A DNA stretch of 64,000 bases from Nocardioides sp. dk884 (GTDB lineage Bacteria; Actinomycetota; Actinomycetes; Propionibacteriales; Nocardioidaceae). Below are positions 24,551-33,281 of this stretch, piece after piece. A program made the position numbers and the translations under genes. The stretch covers positions 2,331,501 through 2,395,500 of the forward strand of contig NZ_CP045649.1 of assembly GCF_009557055.1 (NCBI RefSeq), given 5' to 3'. Below the pieces are notes generated by a model, which made no database searches, had not been told where the DNA came from, and saw only the letters and a program-made list of their open reading frames with translations. The first letter of the stretch is position 1. Every line of letters begins with the position of its first letter.

Positions 24551-26116
24551 TTGCGATCTGTGGAAGCCTACGGCGATGTGACGACAGATGGCGACCTTTC
24601 GATTCTCGCGGACCTCCGCAGACAGTGGGGCGCCACAGCGCACGCATCGCTGACAGATCTCGCTGGCGCGCCAGCAATCGAGGTTGAGTACGACGGCGCA
24701 ACCGTTTTGGATGCGCGCGACGCAGCCTCAGAGGTCACGGTTCTCCTAAGGCCGACCCAGCCAGGCGCTATTGTGAGGTTCACGAACTTGGCCGCGACTG
24801 CGGGCCTCACTGTATATAGCTCTGCTCGCCATGGGATGCCGTCGACAACGAAGATTGAATTAGACTCATCCGTTCAGGGTCTTGTAGAGATCTGGGACGA
24901 TCCGGAGGCGACTCCTAAAACAACGCTGCTTGTGGCCGAGGGCAGTCACGCCAAGGTTGTCCACCGCCAAGGTCATCTGCTGATCGCAGCCGATTCCTTT
25001 CCAAAGAGTGCGACACTAAGCGTGGGTGGGGGTGTTCTTGAAATATCAGGTCACCTTCCGTTGGTAACACTGATGGGCGACTGCATGCTCACGGCCACGA
25101 GTGGTCGCGACGCGGCAATCGCGAAAGTCGTCGTTGGTTCAGATTCGCAGTTGACGTTCGGTAACGAGAAGGCACTGAACATCCACAAGCTTAGCGCCAC
25201 GGGTGGCGCCCGACTTACGCTTGCGCAATTCTCGTCCTCCGAATGCCGTTTGCGAATCCGCGAAGTGGAGCCCGGCGTGACACTGGTCGCGAGAAGCAAC
25301 ACGCCAATCGTATGGGGAATCCGAAGCGCCAGCGGAGTTCTTCTGATTGGAGGCGTCAATCTTGAGGTCGAACGGCACGGCATATGCAGCGGCCTTACCG
25401 GTGAAGCTCTCGGTGACTGGAAGCCCGCGATCGCGGCTGCTGAGAACGCTGTCATCACCGAGCTTGAGGGCACGTTCATTCTTGGATCTGTGCGCGGAGC
25501 AACAATTGCGGGCGGGTCGCGTGGCTACCTGATTGCCGGAATCGCTGAACGAAGGTTCGGTCGCGACGGCATAACTCAGGACCCTCTCGCCCAGTCAATC
25601 CTGCGGGAATTCAGTATTCCTTCGGGCTTGACGGGGAGGAAACTCCTGACCAAATTTTCGTCGGTTTTTCAGTTGGAACCTTCGAGGCAGCATCTGCCAG
25701 GGTCGCAGATGACCGCATGGCGCGAATTCAACCTGCGAAGGCCGTGGCGATCTGTTCAATCCCTTTTCCTGGGCGCAGGTCCGAGCGATCGCGATAGGGT
25801 CAACTTGTTTCTTGACTCCGAACTTATGCGCGAACTGCATCGACTGGTTAAGGAGCACGGAGCGCCGGGGGCGTCACGCACGAAGGTTGGATGGTGCGCC
25901 TACAGGCTCAGGCACGCGACCACGGAGGGCCGGGTCGAGCGCCTTGCACTCACCGGCTACCGCACGCTCGGCTACGGGGAAAGGCCGTTGCCCTCACTAG
26001 TCACTTGGTTGGCGCTCTCGATGCTGATGGCTGGCGTAATCCTTGGCTTTGACCCGGCCCTCTCCAAGATGGGTTTCCAGACATTCCTTTCGGAGACGCT
26101 TTGTCGCGTGCCGGGT

Positions 26117-27052
26117 TCAGTGGAGGCTCTGAACTGACGCGCTGAGGGTAGTCGGCGCCGGGTTGTGCCGGTAGTGCTCGTCCTCGAACTCAACGGGTGG
26201 AACGAGTCCGATCTCGCCGTGCAGGCGTCGGTGGTTGAACCAGTCGATGTACTCAGCGACCGCGATCTCGAGGTCGTCGATGTTCTTCCAGGGGCCCTTG
26301 TTGCGGACCAGCTCGGCCTTGAACAGCGAGTTGAACGCCTCGGCCAGGGCGTTGTCATAGCTGTCGCCCGTCGATCCGACGGACGCGACGGCGCCGGCCT
26401 CGGCGAGTCGCTGGGTGTAGCGCACCGCGAGGTACTGAACGCCCTTGTCGCTATGTGCGATGACGCCCGTGGTCTCCTGGCCGGCGTGCTCGCGGGTCCA
26501 CAACCCCATCTCGAGGGCGTCCAGCGCGAGGTCGGTGCGCAGGCTCTTCGACAGCTGCCAGCCCACGACGCGGCGGGAGTAGACGTCGATGACGAACGCC
26601 GCGTAGACCCAGCCGGCGAAGGTGCGGCAGTAGGTGATGTCCGCGACCCAGACCCGGTTCGGGGCTGGCGCCTTGAAGTTGCGGTCCAGCAGGTCCGGGC
26701 GACTGTCGGGACCGCTCCCCGGGACGGTCGTGCGCGGACCCTTCGCACGGCTGATCCCACGTAGCCCGTCGGTGCGCATCAGGCGGTGCACCGTGCACCG
26801 GGCGATCCGGTGACCGCGCCGGTTGAGTTCGGCGTGCATCTTGCGTACCCCATAGACGCCGTAGTTGGCGGCATGGACCTTGCGGATGACCTCCAGCCGC
26901 TGCTCATCGGCGACCGCCCGTGCGGACGGTGGCCGGGACTTGGCGGCGTAGTAGGTGCTCGGGGCGATCTGCATCCCGGCCCTGCACAGGACCCGGCAGA
27001 TCGGCTCGACCCCGAACCGATCGCGGTGCTGGTCGATGTAGTCGACCAGCAC
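26117..27052 (-). CDS. IS3 transposase OrfB (DDE integrase core)
   Basis: The 311-residue protein has the HTH_21 region (HRDRFGVEPICRVL, YGVYGVRKMHAELNRRG) and the retroviral-integrase core with the DDE triad in NRVWVADITY, GVIAHSDKGVQY and NALAEAFNSLFKAEL, ending EFEDEHYRHNP. In IS3 elements OrfB is made as an OrfA-OrfB fusion by -1 ribosomal frameshifting. Here orfA ends eight bases upstream of this frame's first possible GTG, in keeping with that. It catalyses element excision as a circle and insertion with a 3-bp duplication. Confidence 0.95.
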   Translation of the reverse strand: MLVDYIDQHRDRFGVEPICRVLCRAGMQIAPSTYYAAKSRPPSARAVADEQRLEVIRKVHAANYGVYGVRKMHAELNRRGHRIARCTVHRLMRTDGLRGISRAKGPRTTVPGSGPDSRPDLLDRNFKAPAPNRVWVADITYCRTFAGWVYAAFVIDVYSRRVVGWQLSKSLRTDLALDALEMGLWTREHAGQETTGVIAHSDKGVQYLAVRYTQRLAEAGAVASVGSTGDSYDNALAEAFNSLFKAELVRNKGPWKNIDDLEIAVAEYIDWFNHRRLHGEIGLVPPVEFEDEHYRHNPAPTTLSASVQSLH

Positions 27053-27060
27053 CGCGGTGC

Positions 27061-27390
27061 TTACTTCAGCTTGCGGTCGAGCTCCGCCGCGGCGAAAAAC
27101 GCCGACGCCGTCCGCAAGATCTCGTTGGCCCGACGCAGCTCCTTGACCTCGCGCTCCAGCTCGGCGATGCGCTGCGCCTCGGCGGTGGTGACGCCGGGCC
27201 GGTGGCCCTCGTCGATCTCGGCCTGGTTGACCCAGTTGCGCAGCGTCTCGGGGTTGATCCCGAGCTGCTCACCAACGCGCTTCAGCGCACCCGACCGGGT
27301 CGCTGGGTCACGCCGCAGATCGACCGCCATCCGGATCGCTCGCTCCCGAAGCTCGTCCGGGTACTTCCTCGGTGCTGCCATGGCTCTCAT
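27061..27390 (-). CDS. IS3 transposase OrfA
   Basis: A 109-residue helix-turn-helix protein: RKYPDELRERAIRMAVDLRRD, NPETLRNWVNQAEIDEG and a leucine-zipper-like LEREVKELRRANEILRTAS. OrfA binds the terminal repeats and supplies the DNA-binding half of the OrfAB transposase. The start codon may be the internal MAAPRKYP Met rather than the first Met (MRAMAAP). Confidence 0.93.
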   Translation of the reverse strand: MRAMAAPRKYPDELRERAIRMAVDLRRDPATRSGALKRVGEQLGINPETLRNWVNQAEIDEGHRPGVTTAEAQRIAELEREVKELRRANEILRTASAFFAAAELDRKLK

Positions 27391-27834
27391 CCTTCCGTGG
27401 AATGAGAGCCTCCATCAGACCCGGCACGCGACACTTGTCCAAGCCGGGGGACCCGTTGCGGCGGTGATGCGCTCCGGAACAGCCCCGTTGCAGGACGACT
27501 GGCACTACGTGCTGAGGGCGCTCGTCGCTGTGCCTCTCATCACTGCCGCCTTGTCCGTGCGGAACTACGTCAAGGGATCGGAGTAGCCGGCAGCAGCGCG
27601 GGCTGGCCTGATGGCAGTGCCACAACTCATCCCGGGGCGCTCAGCCTTCGCGGGAGGCCATGTCAGATCCGCGCCCTTAGGTTCCCGGGCGGGACAGACT
27701 CGTTCGCACGCCCCCTCGCGGTGGTTTGACGTACTCATCGCGGCATATCGGGAACGCCGGGCCGACATACTGCCGGCGCCACGTCGCGGGACGGCTAATG
27801 GCGCTTGGGTACCGAACTCGCAAAGATTGGGCGC

Positions 27835-28356
27835 GTGACCGCACTGACGCGCCAGCCCGAGGTCCATCGACACATCGGCGACGTGACGACGACGCGGGGC
27901 GTTGGGAGCGTCCTGCTCGCTGACAACCCGACTCTTCTCCAGCCGCCGTTCTTCTACACCTATGTCGCGCTCGCTGACTGGTTGCCTACCGATCGGCCTG
28001 TCGTCATGTTCGTCACCTTCATGGCCACGAGTGAGCGCCAGGAGGTCAACCTGGTGTATGCCCCGAGCGCCGTGCGATTCGACGAGCGGCTCGACGGGCA
28101 AGACAGTGTCCCGGTCCAGATCGGCAAGTGGCTGTTCGCAGAGGGCCACCTGACTCACCACTCCGTCGACCGCACGCCGGAAGGCGACAGGTGGGCGAAC
28201 TCCGTCGGCGGCGTTGTGCCGCCGCTTGCTCCTGACGACGACCCGCATCGAGGTAACCCCGAAGCGACAACCCGAAGTGCTGAGCGGGCATATGCGGCGC
28301 TGTGCGCCACAGACTGGTCTCGTGCCTGGCCCGCCGACTCGCCGATGCCGGGTTGA
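27835..28356 (+). CDS. Hypothetical protein between IS-split gene and HEPN gene
   Basis: About 173 residues. Recognisable blocks are LLQPPFFYTYVALADWLPTDRPVVMFVTFMATSERQEVNLVYAPSA (in pieces) and VQIGKWLFAEGHLTHHSV, giving a mixed alpha/beta domain without membrane segments. No family recognised. GTG at 27835 is preferred. A TTG at 27805 would add ten residues. It precedes the large HEPN-motif gene by 147 bases in the same direction, so joint expression is possible. Together they are a candidate two-gene system, but nothing in the sequence proves a partnership. Confidence 0.5.
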   Translation: MTALTRQPEVHRHIGDVTTTRGVGSVLLADNPTLLQPPFFYTYVALADWLPTDRPVVMFVTFMATSERQEVNLVYAPSAVRFDERLDGQDSVPVQIGKWLFAEGHLTHHSVDRTPEGDRWANSVGGVVPPLAPDDDPHRGNPEATTRSAERAYAALCATDWSRAWPADSPMPG

Positions 28357-28503
28357 CGGCGGCATGACTTGAGTCAGTCGTCGGCAGATCTGCCCGGTAC
28401 GAGCCGAGGTGGCGGTCGGAAACCCTCGTTTCGTCTGAGCCATGAGTAGCCGAGACGATGGAGGCCAACACCCACGGCGCCCCGCGAAGGACCCTAGCCC
28501 TTG

Positions 28504-30381
28504 ATGACCGACTTCAACGTCAGTGACCACTGGTCCAACAACGAGCCTGCCTGGCTCAAGTCGCTCGCCTCCTCCTTGGACCGCCGTCACGGAGCAAGCT
28601 CTGTACTGCCACTGACTCTCATCGTCGACGAGGTCGTCAACTGGGTGCACCTCGCCAGCGGAGAGGACGCCTGGCGCAAGGCCCAGAACCGCGACTCCCT
28701 GACCGATGACCTCGACCAGTCCATCGCTGCACTTGGTGCCAACGTCGCCACGTCCATCGACGTCCCGCTCAAGAAGTTCATGAAGGCGTTCAACCAGCTC
28801 ACCGGAAGCCCCAAGGCCGTTCAGCTGCAGCCGCCAGGAAGTCGCACCGACCCCGCCTGGGTCGATGTCATCAACACGGCCGCTGACCTCCTCCAGCATC
28901 TCGGCTCCGACGCGGCGGTCGGTGCCAGCTGGGATGACCTCGTCGCGACCGCCCAAGACGCTACGCTCACGGAGCGGGAGTACCGCCCCATAGCCGAACT
29001 GCTCTACGCCCAGCTCACCGGACGAGGCCTGAACGCGGACATGGTGTTCCGAGACCTCGTTCAGATGGTCGCGTACGGCAGCGGTCCGGACGACCTGCCC
29101 AACGAACGGTCCGGCGTACCCGTAGCCGAACGCTTGTCCGGCGCGCGCGACATCGCTATCGGACCGGCCGAGACCCACGCGATCGTTGTCTGGCTCGGCT
29201 ACCTCGGCCGCGTTGATGCCCGGCTCAATGCCGGCCGCGTCACTTTCTACAACGCCCACTGGGCTGTCCCGAACGCCCACGCGGGCGGCCAGCATTTCGA
29301 GCACAAAGACGAGCTCACCCACCTCGTCAGCTCAGGCAGCCTCTTCAAGGTCGCCAAGTTCGTTCACGAGGAGTCCGACGTCGACATGCTCGTGCGCGTA
29401 GACCTGGGCCAGACCCACCATGCTGGCGCAAGCGACCGCGCATCCCAGATCGTCGAGGCCATCATCAACGCGTCCCTGCACTTCGGCGGCGGCACCCGAC
29501 CGTTCCTCGTCCAGTACGGAGTCATGTGGGACGGAGAGTTCCGGTCCTCGAGCTCCATGACCTCGCGCCGCGACACCGGGTTCAGCCATGACCACTACGG
29601 CGCCGACATGACCGCTGTCTCCGTCGAGCAGCACGGCGCACAGATTGCAGAGGCCCTCGCACGCGCGGATCTCCCCCGGTTCCTCGCAGCCGCACTTGAG
29701 GTACAGACGACCGCAGACCACCCGTTCAGCCGCGACTTCGCCCTCCGGGAGCCCTCGCAGGCCGACATCACTAGCGTTGTCCCGCTCGCCGACAGGGTCG
29801 TTCAACACGTCGCGGCGCACGCAGCCATGGCGCCAGCAGACGCGTTCGACACAGTGGGAAGTCAGTGGCCGCACGCCAACTGGCTCGGGTCCGTTCGGCA
29901 CGCAACCAGCCTGTGCTTGACCGGCAGCGGCTCTAGGAACGAGCTTCGCGACGAACTGTCCGCCGAATGGCACAACCCGAAGGGTCCGTGGATTCTGTTC
30001 GCCGAGGACCGGAAGGCCGACCTTCTCTCCGTGTGCCGTGTCGAGTCCGAGCGAGCCTGGATTTCTCGGATGCTCGACAGCATTAGCGATCACTCCATCT
30101 ACTCCGATCTCATCGAGGCGTACACCGAGGAGGGCCGCATCCTCGAAGCGCGGCGCAAGCGCGTGCGGAACGCACTCGTCCACGGCAATCCGGCGCACTT
30201 CGACGTTGTCGCCTCGGTGCGTAGCTACTCCGAGTTCCTCAGCAGCAGCGCGCTCCACGCCGGCATCGAGTCGTACGTCACCTCGACCGACGCAGCCACG
30301 GCACTCGGGACCCGCACGGCCGAGTACATCGCAATGAGCGCAGGTATGGACGCCGCGACCTACTGGCGTTCCCAGGTCTAG
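28504..30381 (+). CDS. Large HEPN-motif protein, possible defence RNase
   Basis: A 625-residue soluble protein without recognised family name. The N-terminal 400 residues are a mixed domain with HAIVVWLGYLGRVDARLN, NAHWAVPNAHAGG and ALVQYGVMWDG-like blocks. Near residue 560 a helical C-terminal domain contains RRKRVRNALVHGNPAHFD, whose R-N-x3-V-H is the Rx4-6H motif of HEPN RNases. The motif and its helical flanks (EARRKRVRNALVHG; SVRSYSEFLSSSALHAG) support a HEPN domain of the type found in abortive-infection proteins (compare ApeA-like and RloC-like architectures). The ATG at 28504 follows AAGGA at long spacing. A TTG at 28501 fits the spacing better. A broken recombinase and AbiV follow, so the setting is a defence island. 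Confidence 0.6.
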   Translation: MTDFNVSDHWSNNEPAWLKSLASSLDRRHGASSVLPLTLIVDEVVNWVHLASGEDAWRKAQNRDSLTDDLDQSIAALGANVATSIDVPLKKFMKAFNQLTGSPKAVQLQPPGSRTDPAWVDVINTAADLLQHLGSDAAVGASWDDLVATAQDATLTEREYRPIAELLYAQLTGRGLNADMVFRDLVQMVAYGSGPDDLPNERSGVPVAERLSGARDIAIGPAETHAIVVWLGYLGRVDARLNAGRVTFYNAHWAVPNAHAGGQHFEHKDELTHLVSSGSLFKVAKFVHEESDVDMLVRVDLGQTHHAGASDRASQIVEAIINASLHFGGGTRPFLVQYGVMWDGEFRSSSSMTSRRDTGFSHDHYGADMTAVSVEQHGAQIAEALARADLPRFLAAALEVQTTADHPFSRDFALREPSQADITSVVPLADRVVQHVAAHAAMAPADAFDTVGSQWPHANWLGSVRHATSLCLTGSGSRNELRDELSAEWHNPKGPWILFAEDRKADLLSVCRVESERAWISRMLDSISDHSIYSDLIEAYTEEGRILEARRKRVRNALVHGNPAHFDVVASVRSYSEFLSSSALHAGIESYVTSTDAATALGTRTAEYIAMSAGMDAATYWRSQV

Positions 30382-30432
30382 GCGCTGGTCCTCGGTCTCG
30401 CGCTCGGCGGCTGTAGGACGGACGCATGACGT

Positions 30433-30860
30433 TCAGACGCCCGCGACGTAGGCGTTAGGAAGTGGACGCCGTGACCGTCGAGGTTCCCACGGGCACGGTC
30501 GTAGTGCTCGGTGGTGCGGGGATCCGCGTGGCGGGCCAAGATCTGTGCATCGCGGAGGGACCCCCGCATCGAGGGCGTTGGTGATGGCGGCGTGGCGCAA
30601 TGAGTGCGGCCTGATGTGCCGCGAGATGCCGGCAACCCTCGCGATCCTGGCAACCATCCGGTATGCGTCGCGGCGGTCGATCGGGTTGTCCGTGGTGGGG
30701 TCGCAGAACGAGTGGCCCAGCGGTGCGCTGACCTCGGCATGCCTCGAGGACGCGGAGGACTGGGACGGTGATCGGTATGGGGGGCGGATGGGCGACGTCG
30801 CCTGCCACCAGTTCTGGCGCAAGGTTTCCGCGCCCCGCTGTCGTGGTGGCCAGACTCGTT
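30433..30860 (-). pseudogene. Remnant of a tyrosine recombinase
   Basis: Pieces in three frames can be assembled into the C-terminal half of a tyrosine recombinase: LVLRPHHGQP, IDRRDAYRMVARIARVAGISRHIRPHSLRHAAITNALDAGV (in pieces) and SLRDAQILARHADPRTTEHYDRARGNLDGHGVHFL. The HSLRHAAIT (His-x-x-Arg), ARHADPRTT and Tyr of EHYDR are visible. At least two frameshifts and no N-terminus make it non-functional. It shows that island A is a composite of older elements. Confidence 0.8.
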
Positions 30861-30920
30861 CGGTGGCTGGTCGATGGCGCCTCCCTGCGGGGTGTCGGTG
30901 CTGGTCGCCACAATGGCGAC

Positions 30921-31652
30921 ATGACAGGACGCGAGAGGCTCGTTGAACCCGAGGAGGTCAGCGCCGATTTCGCCCGCACTTGGTGGAAGTCGCTGATGGC
31001 GAACACGACCGCACTCGTCGAAGACGCCGCCGTCTTGGCCGAAAACAGCAGCCCTGGTCGCGCCCAAGCCCTTCTCGTACTCGCTATGGAGGAGCTCGCG
31101 AAGGCGCGATGGATCTACGACGCCGCGCAGTGGGAATGGAGTGCGCCCCTGGGGTTGTACGGCCAACCTCCGCGCGAGCCGCTCCCGATCGTGGTCCCTG
31201 ACCAGCTGACCGCCCGCAGGTTGCCCCATTTAGACAAGCTCGCGGCCGCGGAACAGTTCGCTTCCGGGCTCGGCGGTTTCTGGCACGCTGACCGACGCGT
31301 TGAGTACTACTTCCCGAACGACCTTGACACGTTTGAGGAGGCCGCCCGCCGCCGCAATCTCGACAAGCAGGCCGGGTTCTACGTCGACCGGGTCGACGAC
31401 ACCGTCCTCACGCCATTGGCGATCACCGCCAATGGCGTTGTCGACTTCCTCGTGCACGCTGCGCAATGCGTCGAGATGCACCTGATCGAGGACCAAACTC
31501 GGCAGCAGGACGCCCCCGATTACAGCCTGGTCGATACGGTTCAAGACCTCCATTGGGGCGTGCTGCCCTACGCGCACCCCGACGACTTCGCGGCCTTCGT
31601 TGCCCGAATCAGCGGTCATCGGGATCGTTCTGAGCCTGACAGCGATGGCTGA
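30921..31652 (+). CDS. AbiV-family abortive infection protein
   Basis: The 243-residue all-helical protein has NTTALVEDAAVLAENSSPGRAQALLVLAMEELAKARWIYDA, the A-x-EE-x-x-KA signature of AbiV, a HEPN-related family first described as a phage abortive-infection factor that blocks translation late in infection. The middle has FWHADRRVEYYFPNDL, and the C-terminal helix bundle ends VDFLVHAAQCVEMHLIEDQ. The ATG at 30921 lies 6-7 bases after CACAAT, so a leaderless transcript is likely. It sits between the recombinase remnant and a convergent small gene. Confidence 0.82.
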   Translation: MTGRERLVEPEEVSADFARTWWKSLMANTTALVEDAAVLAENSSPGRAQALLVLAMEELAKARWIYDAAQWEWSAPLGLYGQPPREPLPIVVPDQLTARRLPHLDKLAAAEQFASGLGGFWHADRRVEYYFPNDLDTFEEAARRRNLDKQAGFYVDRVDDTVLTPLAITANGVVDFLVHAAQCVEMHLIEDQTRQQDAPDYSLVDTVQDLHWGVLPYAHPDDFAAFVARISGHRDRSEPDSDG

Positions 31653-31733
31653 ACGCCAAGCCGCCTTCCTCGGCGACCTACGCCATGAGCGGCGGTAAGA
31701 CGCACTCATCGCGGCAGGTGCGGTCGTTTTGGG

Positions 31734-31997
31734 TCAGGATTCCAGTTGTATCAACAGCGGGCCGAGAATGCGTCTGCCAGCCGACAGATGCTCTTCTCGC
31801 TCGTTGGCGTGACGCGCGTACTCCAGGTCTGCGGCGGCTTCACGGAGTTCTTGAGGCAATGGAGCGCTTGCGTTGTCCAATGCCTCCGACGCTTGCTCTG
31901 CTAACCGAGACAGGTCCAACAGGGTCGCCCGTCCCTGCTCTAAGTCGTCCCATGCGTCAAGAAGCGGCGCGCAGACCCGCCTGGCGTGCTCGTCCAT
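31734..31997 (-). CDS. Small helical hypothetical protein
   Basis: An 87-residue acidic, Leu/Ala-rich protein starting MDEHARRVCAPLLDAWDDLEQGRATLLDLSRLAEQ and ending YARHANEREEHLSAGRRILG. It is predicted to be almost entirely helical, and no family is recognised. It converges on abiV with about 80 bases between stops. Possible antitoxin-like partner of a neighbouring HEPN protein, but this is only a guess from size and position. Confidence 0.5.
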   Translation of the reverse strand: MDEHARRVCAPLLDAWDDLEQGRATLLDLSRLAEQASEALDNASAPLPQELREAAADLEYARHANEREEHLSAGRRILGPLLIQLES

Positions 31998-32554
31998 GCC
32001 GCGAGAGTAAGTGGGATCAGGCGCGCATCGGCAGATCGGATGTTCCCGACAGGCGGCGGGATGACGTAGCTTCCGGCGCGGTCGTAGGAGGTTCCGGTCA
32101 ACGAGAGATCCACGGCCATGGGCACGTGGTCCGACCGCTGGTCGCCACCCACGCCTCGTATGCTCCGACGGCCCGTTCGACCTCTGTGCTCTGCGCCTCG
32201 GCCGGTCCAACCGGGACTCCGATTCAGACCGACCTGTCGAAGCCCTCAGGTGGTCCGCTCGACTCGGCCGACCAACTGACCCCGATACACCTGCAATTCG
32301 CCGCGACGCGGGTGCGGTTCCCGGTGGCGAGGACGACTTTTCTGTCTCGTTCCCCAACCGACTCAGCGCGGACGGGTGAGGTCGAAAGGTGAGAGCTCGG
32401 CGAACCCTCGGACGGCGGTCCGCCGACACGCGACGTTCCCCGCGCATCGCGTCGGGATCACGCTCGACCGTACGCGCAATCGATACTCTTCTTCGGCACT
32501 GGCTTTGCGGGTGGCGCTCACGGATGCTCGCCCGACCCAGAAGAGAGCGCAGCT
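31998..32554. other. 557-base stretch without confident gene
   Basis: Several short overlapping frames exist on both strands (for example a minus frame ending about 31940 with DLSLTGTSYDRAGSYVIPPP) but none has a clear start signal or family. It may hold degraded gene pieces, as on either side. Confidence 0.35.
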
Positions 32555-33098
32555 ATGAAGTGGCGGAACGCCGTATTGCCGGCCCTTACGCTCGTACTCG
32601 GTTATGTCGGCACGTTGGTGACGGAAGCCGCAGAGGGAAGCCGCGCCCGCCGCATCGCTAAGGAGGAGCGCGAGGACGCGCTGGGCGTGAGGCGCGCCGC
32701 GGAGCGTCGCGCCTTTGAACTGCAAACATTGACGGACCTAAATCCGCAGTGTCCGACCTGGGCCGAGCGGCCAGCAGGGCACATCATTTCGACATCATTG
32801 CAGCACGAGAAAACGGAGCCGCAACCACGCCGACTACGCAGCTCCCAGCGGAGATTGATGCGGCACTCTTTGATGCAGTGGTCGAGCACAGTCGCTCGTT
32901 GGGCTGATAATGGCCGAGGCCGCCCGGGCCAAGGCAGGGGAGTTCGCCTCGACCGTTGCCCGGCTTGGGGTGACACAACGACCAGAGGCTCAAGCCGACC
33001 GAGAGTTTCTTGCCGCGGTCGAGCTGCTCAAGGAGGCCCAGCGGCTACTCGCGGCGCGCATCCGCGCCATCTATGAAGGCTCAGTGAGTAGTTCATGA
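32555..33098 (+). pseudogene. Membrane-anchored coiled-coil protein, frameshifted
   Basis: The frame from the ATG at 32555 gives a membrane anchor (AVLPALTLVLGYVGTLVTE) and a charged coiled coil (RIAKEEREDALGVRRAAERRAFELQTL). The continuation lies in other frames: first SDLGRAASRAHHFDIIAARENGAATTPTTQL, then from about 32910 AEAARAKAGEFASTVARLG and ADREFLAAVELLKEAQRLLAARIRAI. Two frameshifts therefore separate three consecutive parts of a single-pass protein of about 180 residues. Small TM plus coil proteins of this kind are frequent near phage-defence genes in actinobacteria, but the function is unknown. Confidence 0.65.
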
Positions 33099-33281
33099 CC
33101 ATGCGCTCGTGAGGGTGAGACCGCTCTCCAGCCGGCGCAATGACCTGCGCAAAGTCCGTCGGCGGGGGCGGGTGGCCCGTATGGTGCGACCGCGCCCAGC
33201 CGCCGCGCCGACGAGCTCGGAGTCGGCACGCGGAGGCCCTGAGGTGACCTAGTCTGCTGACGTGCCTAGGAACTTGCCGTC

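Larger units (their letters stand above)
26102..27433 (-). mobile_element. IS3-family insertion sequence, 1332 bp
   Basis: The ends are imperfect inverted repeats starting TGTCGCGTGCCGGGT, and the element is flanked by the 3-bp direct repeat CTT (26099-26101 and 27434-27436). It carries overlapping-type orfA and orfB. Both look intact, so the insertion may be recent and active. Confidence 0.93.
24551..27586 (+). pseudogene. Beta-solenoid-like membrane protein split by IS3
   Basis: The left part (24551-26101) and right part (27437-27586) form one continuous frame if the IS3 element and one CTT target copy are removed, giving about 567 residues. The first 330 residues are repetitive short strands (TLSVGGGVLEISGHLPLV, DSQLTFGNEKALNIHKLSATG, ITELEGTFILGSVRGATI), resembling bactofilin or other beta-solenoid folds. 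Two hydrophobic segments follow: SLVTWLALSMLMAGVILGF before the insertion and a second (LRALVAVPLITAALSV) after it, then a short charged tail. I do not recognise a family. The starts TTG 24551 and GTG 24560 are both possible. Base composition is AT-richer than the chromosome. Without the insertion it would be a plausible cargo or defence gene. Confidence 0.75.

Noticed and set aside
32363..32725. Minus-strand frame between the small helical gene and the coiled-coil pseudogene
   Set aside because: Arg-rich translation without motifs, overlapping a better-supported plus-strand membrane protein start.
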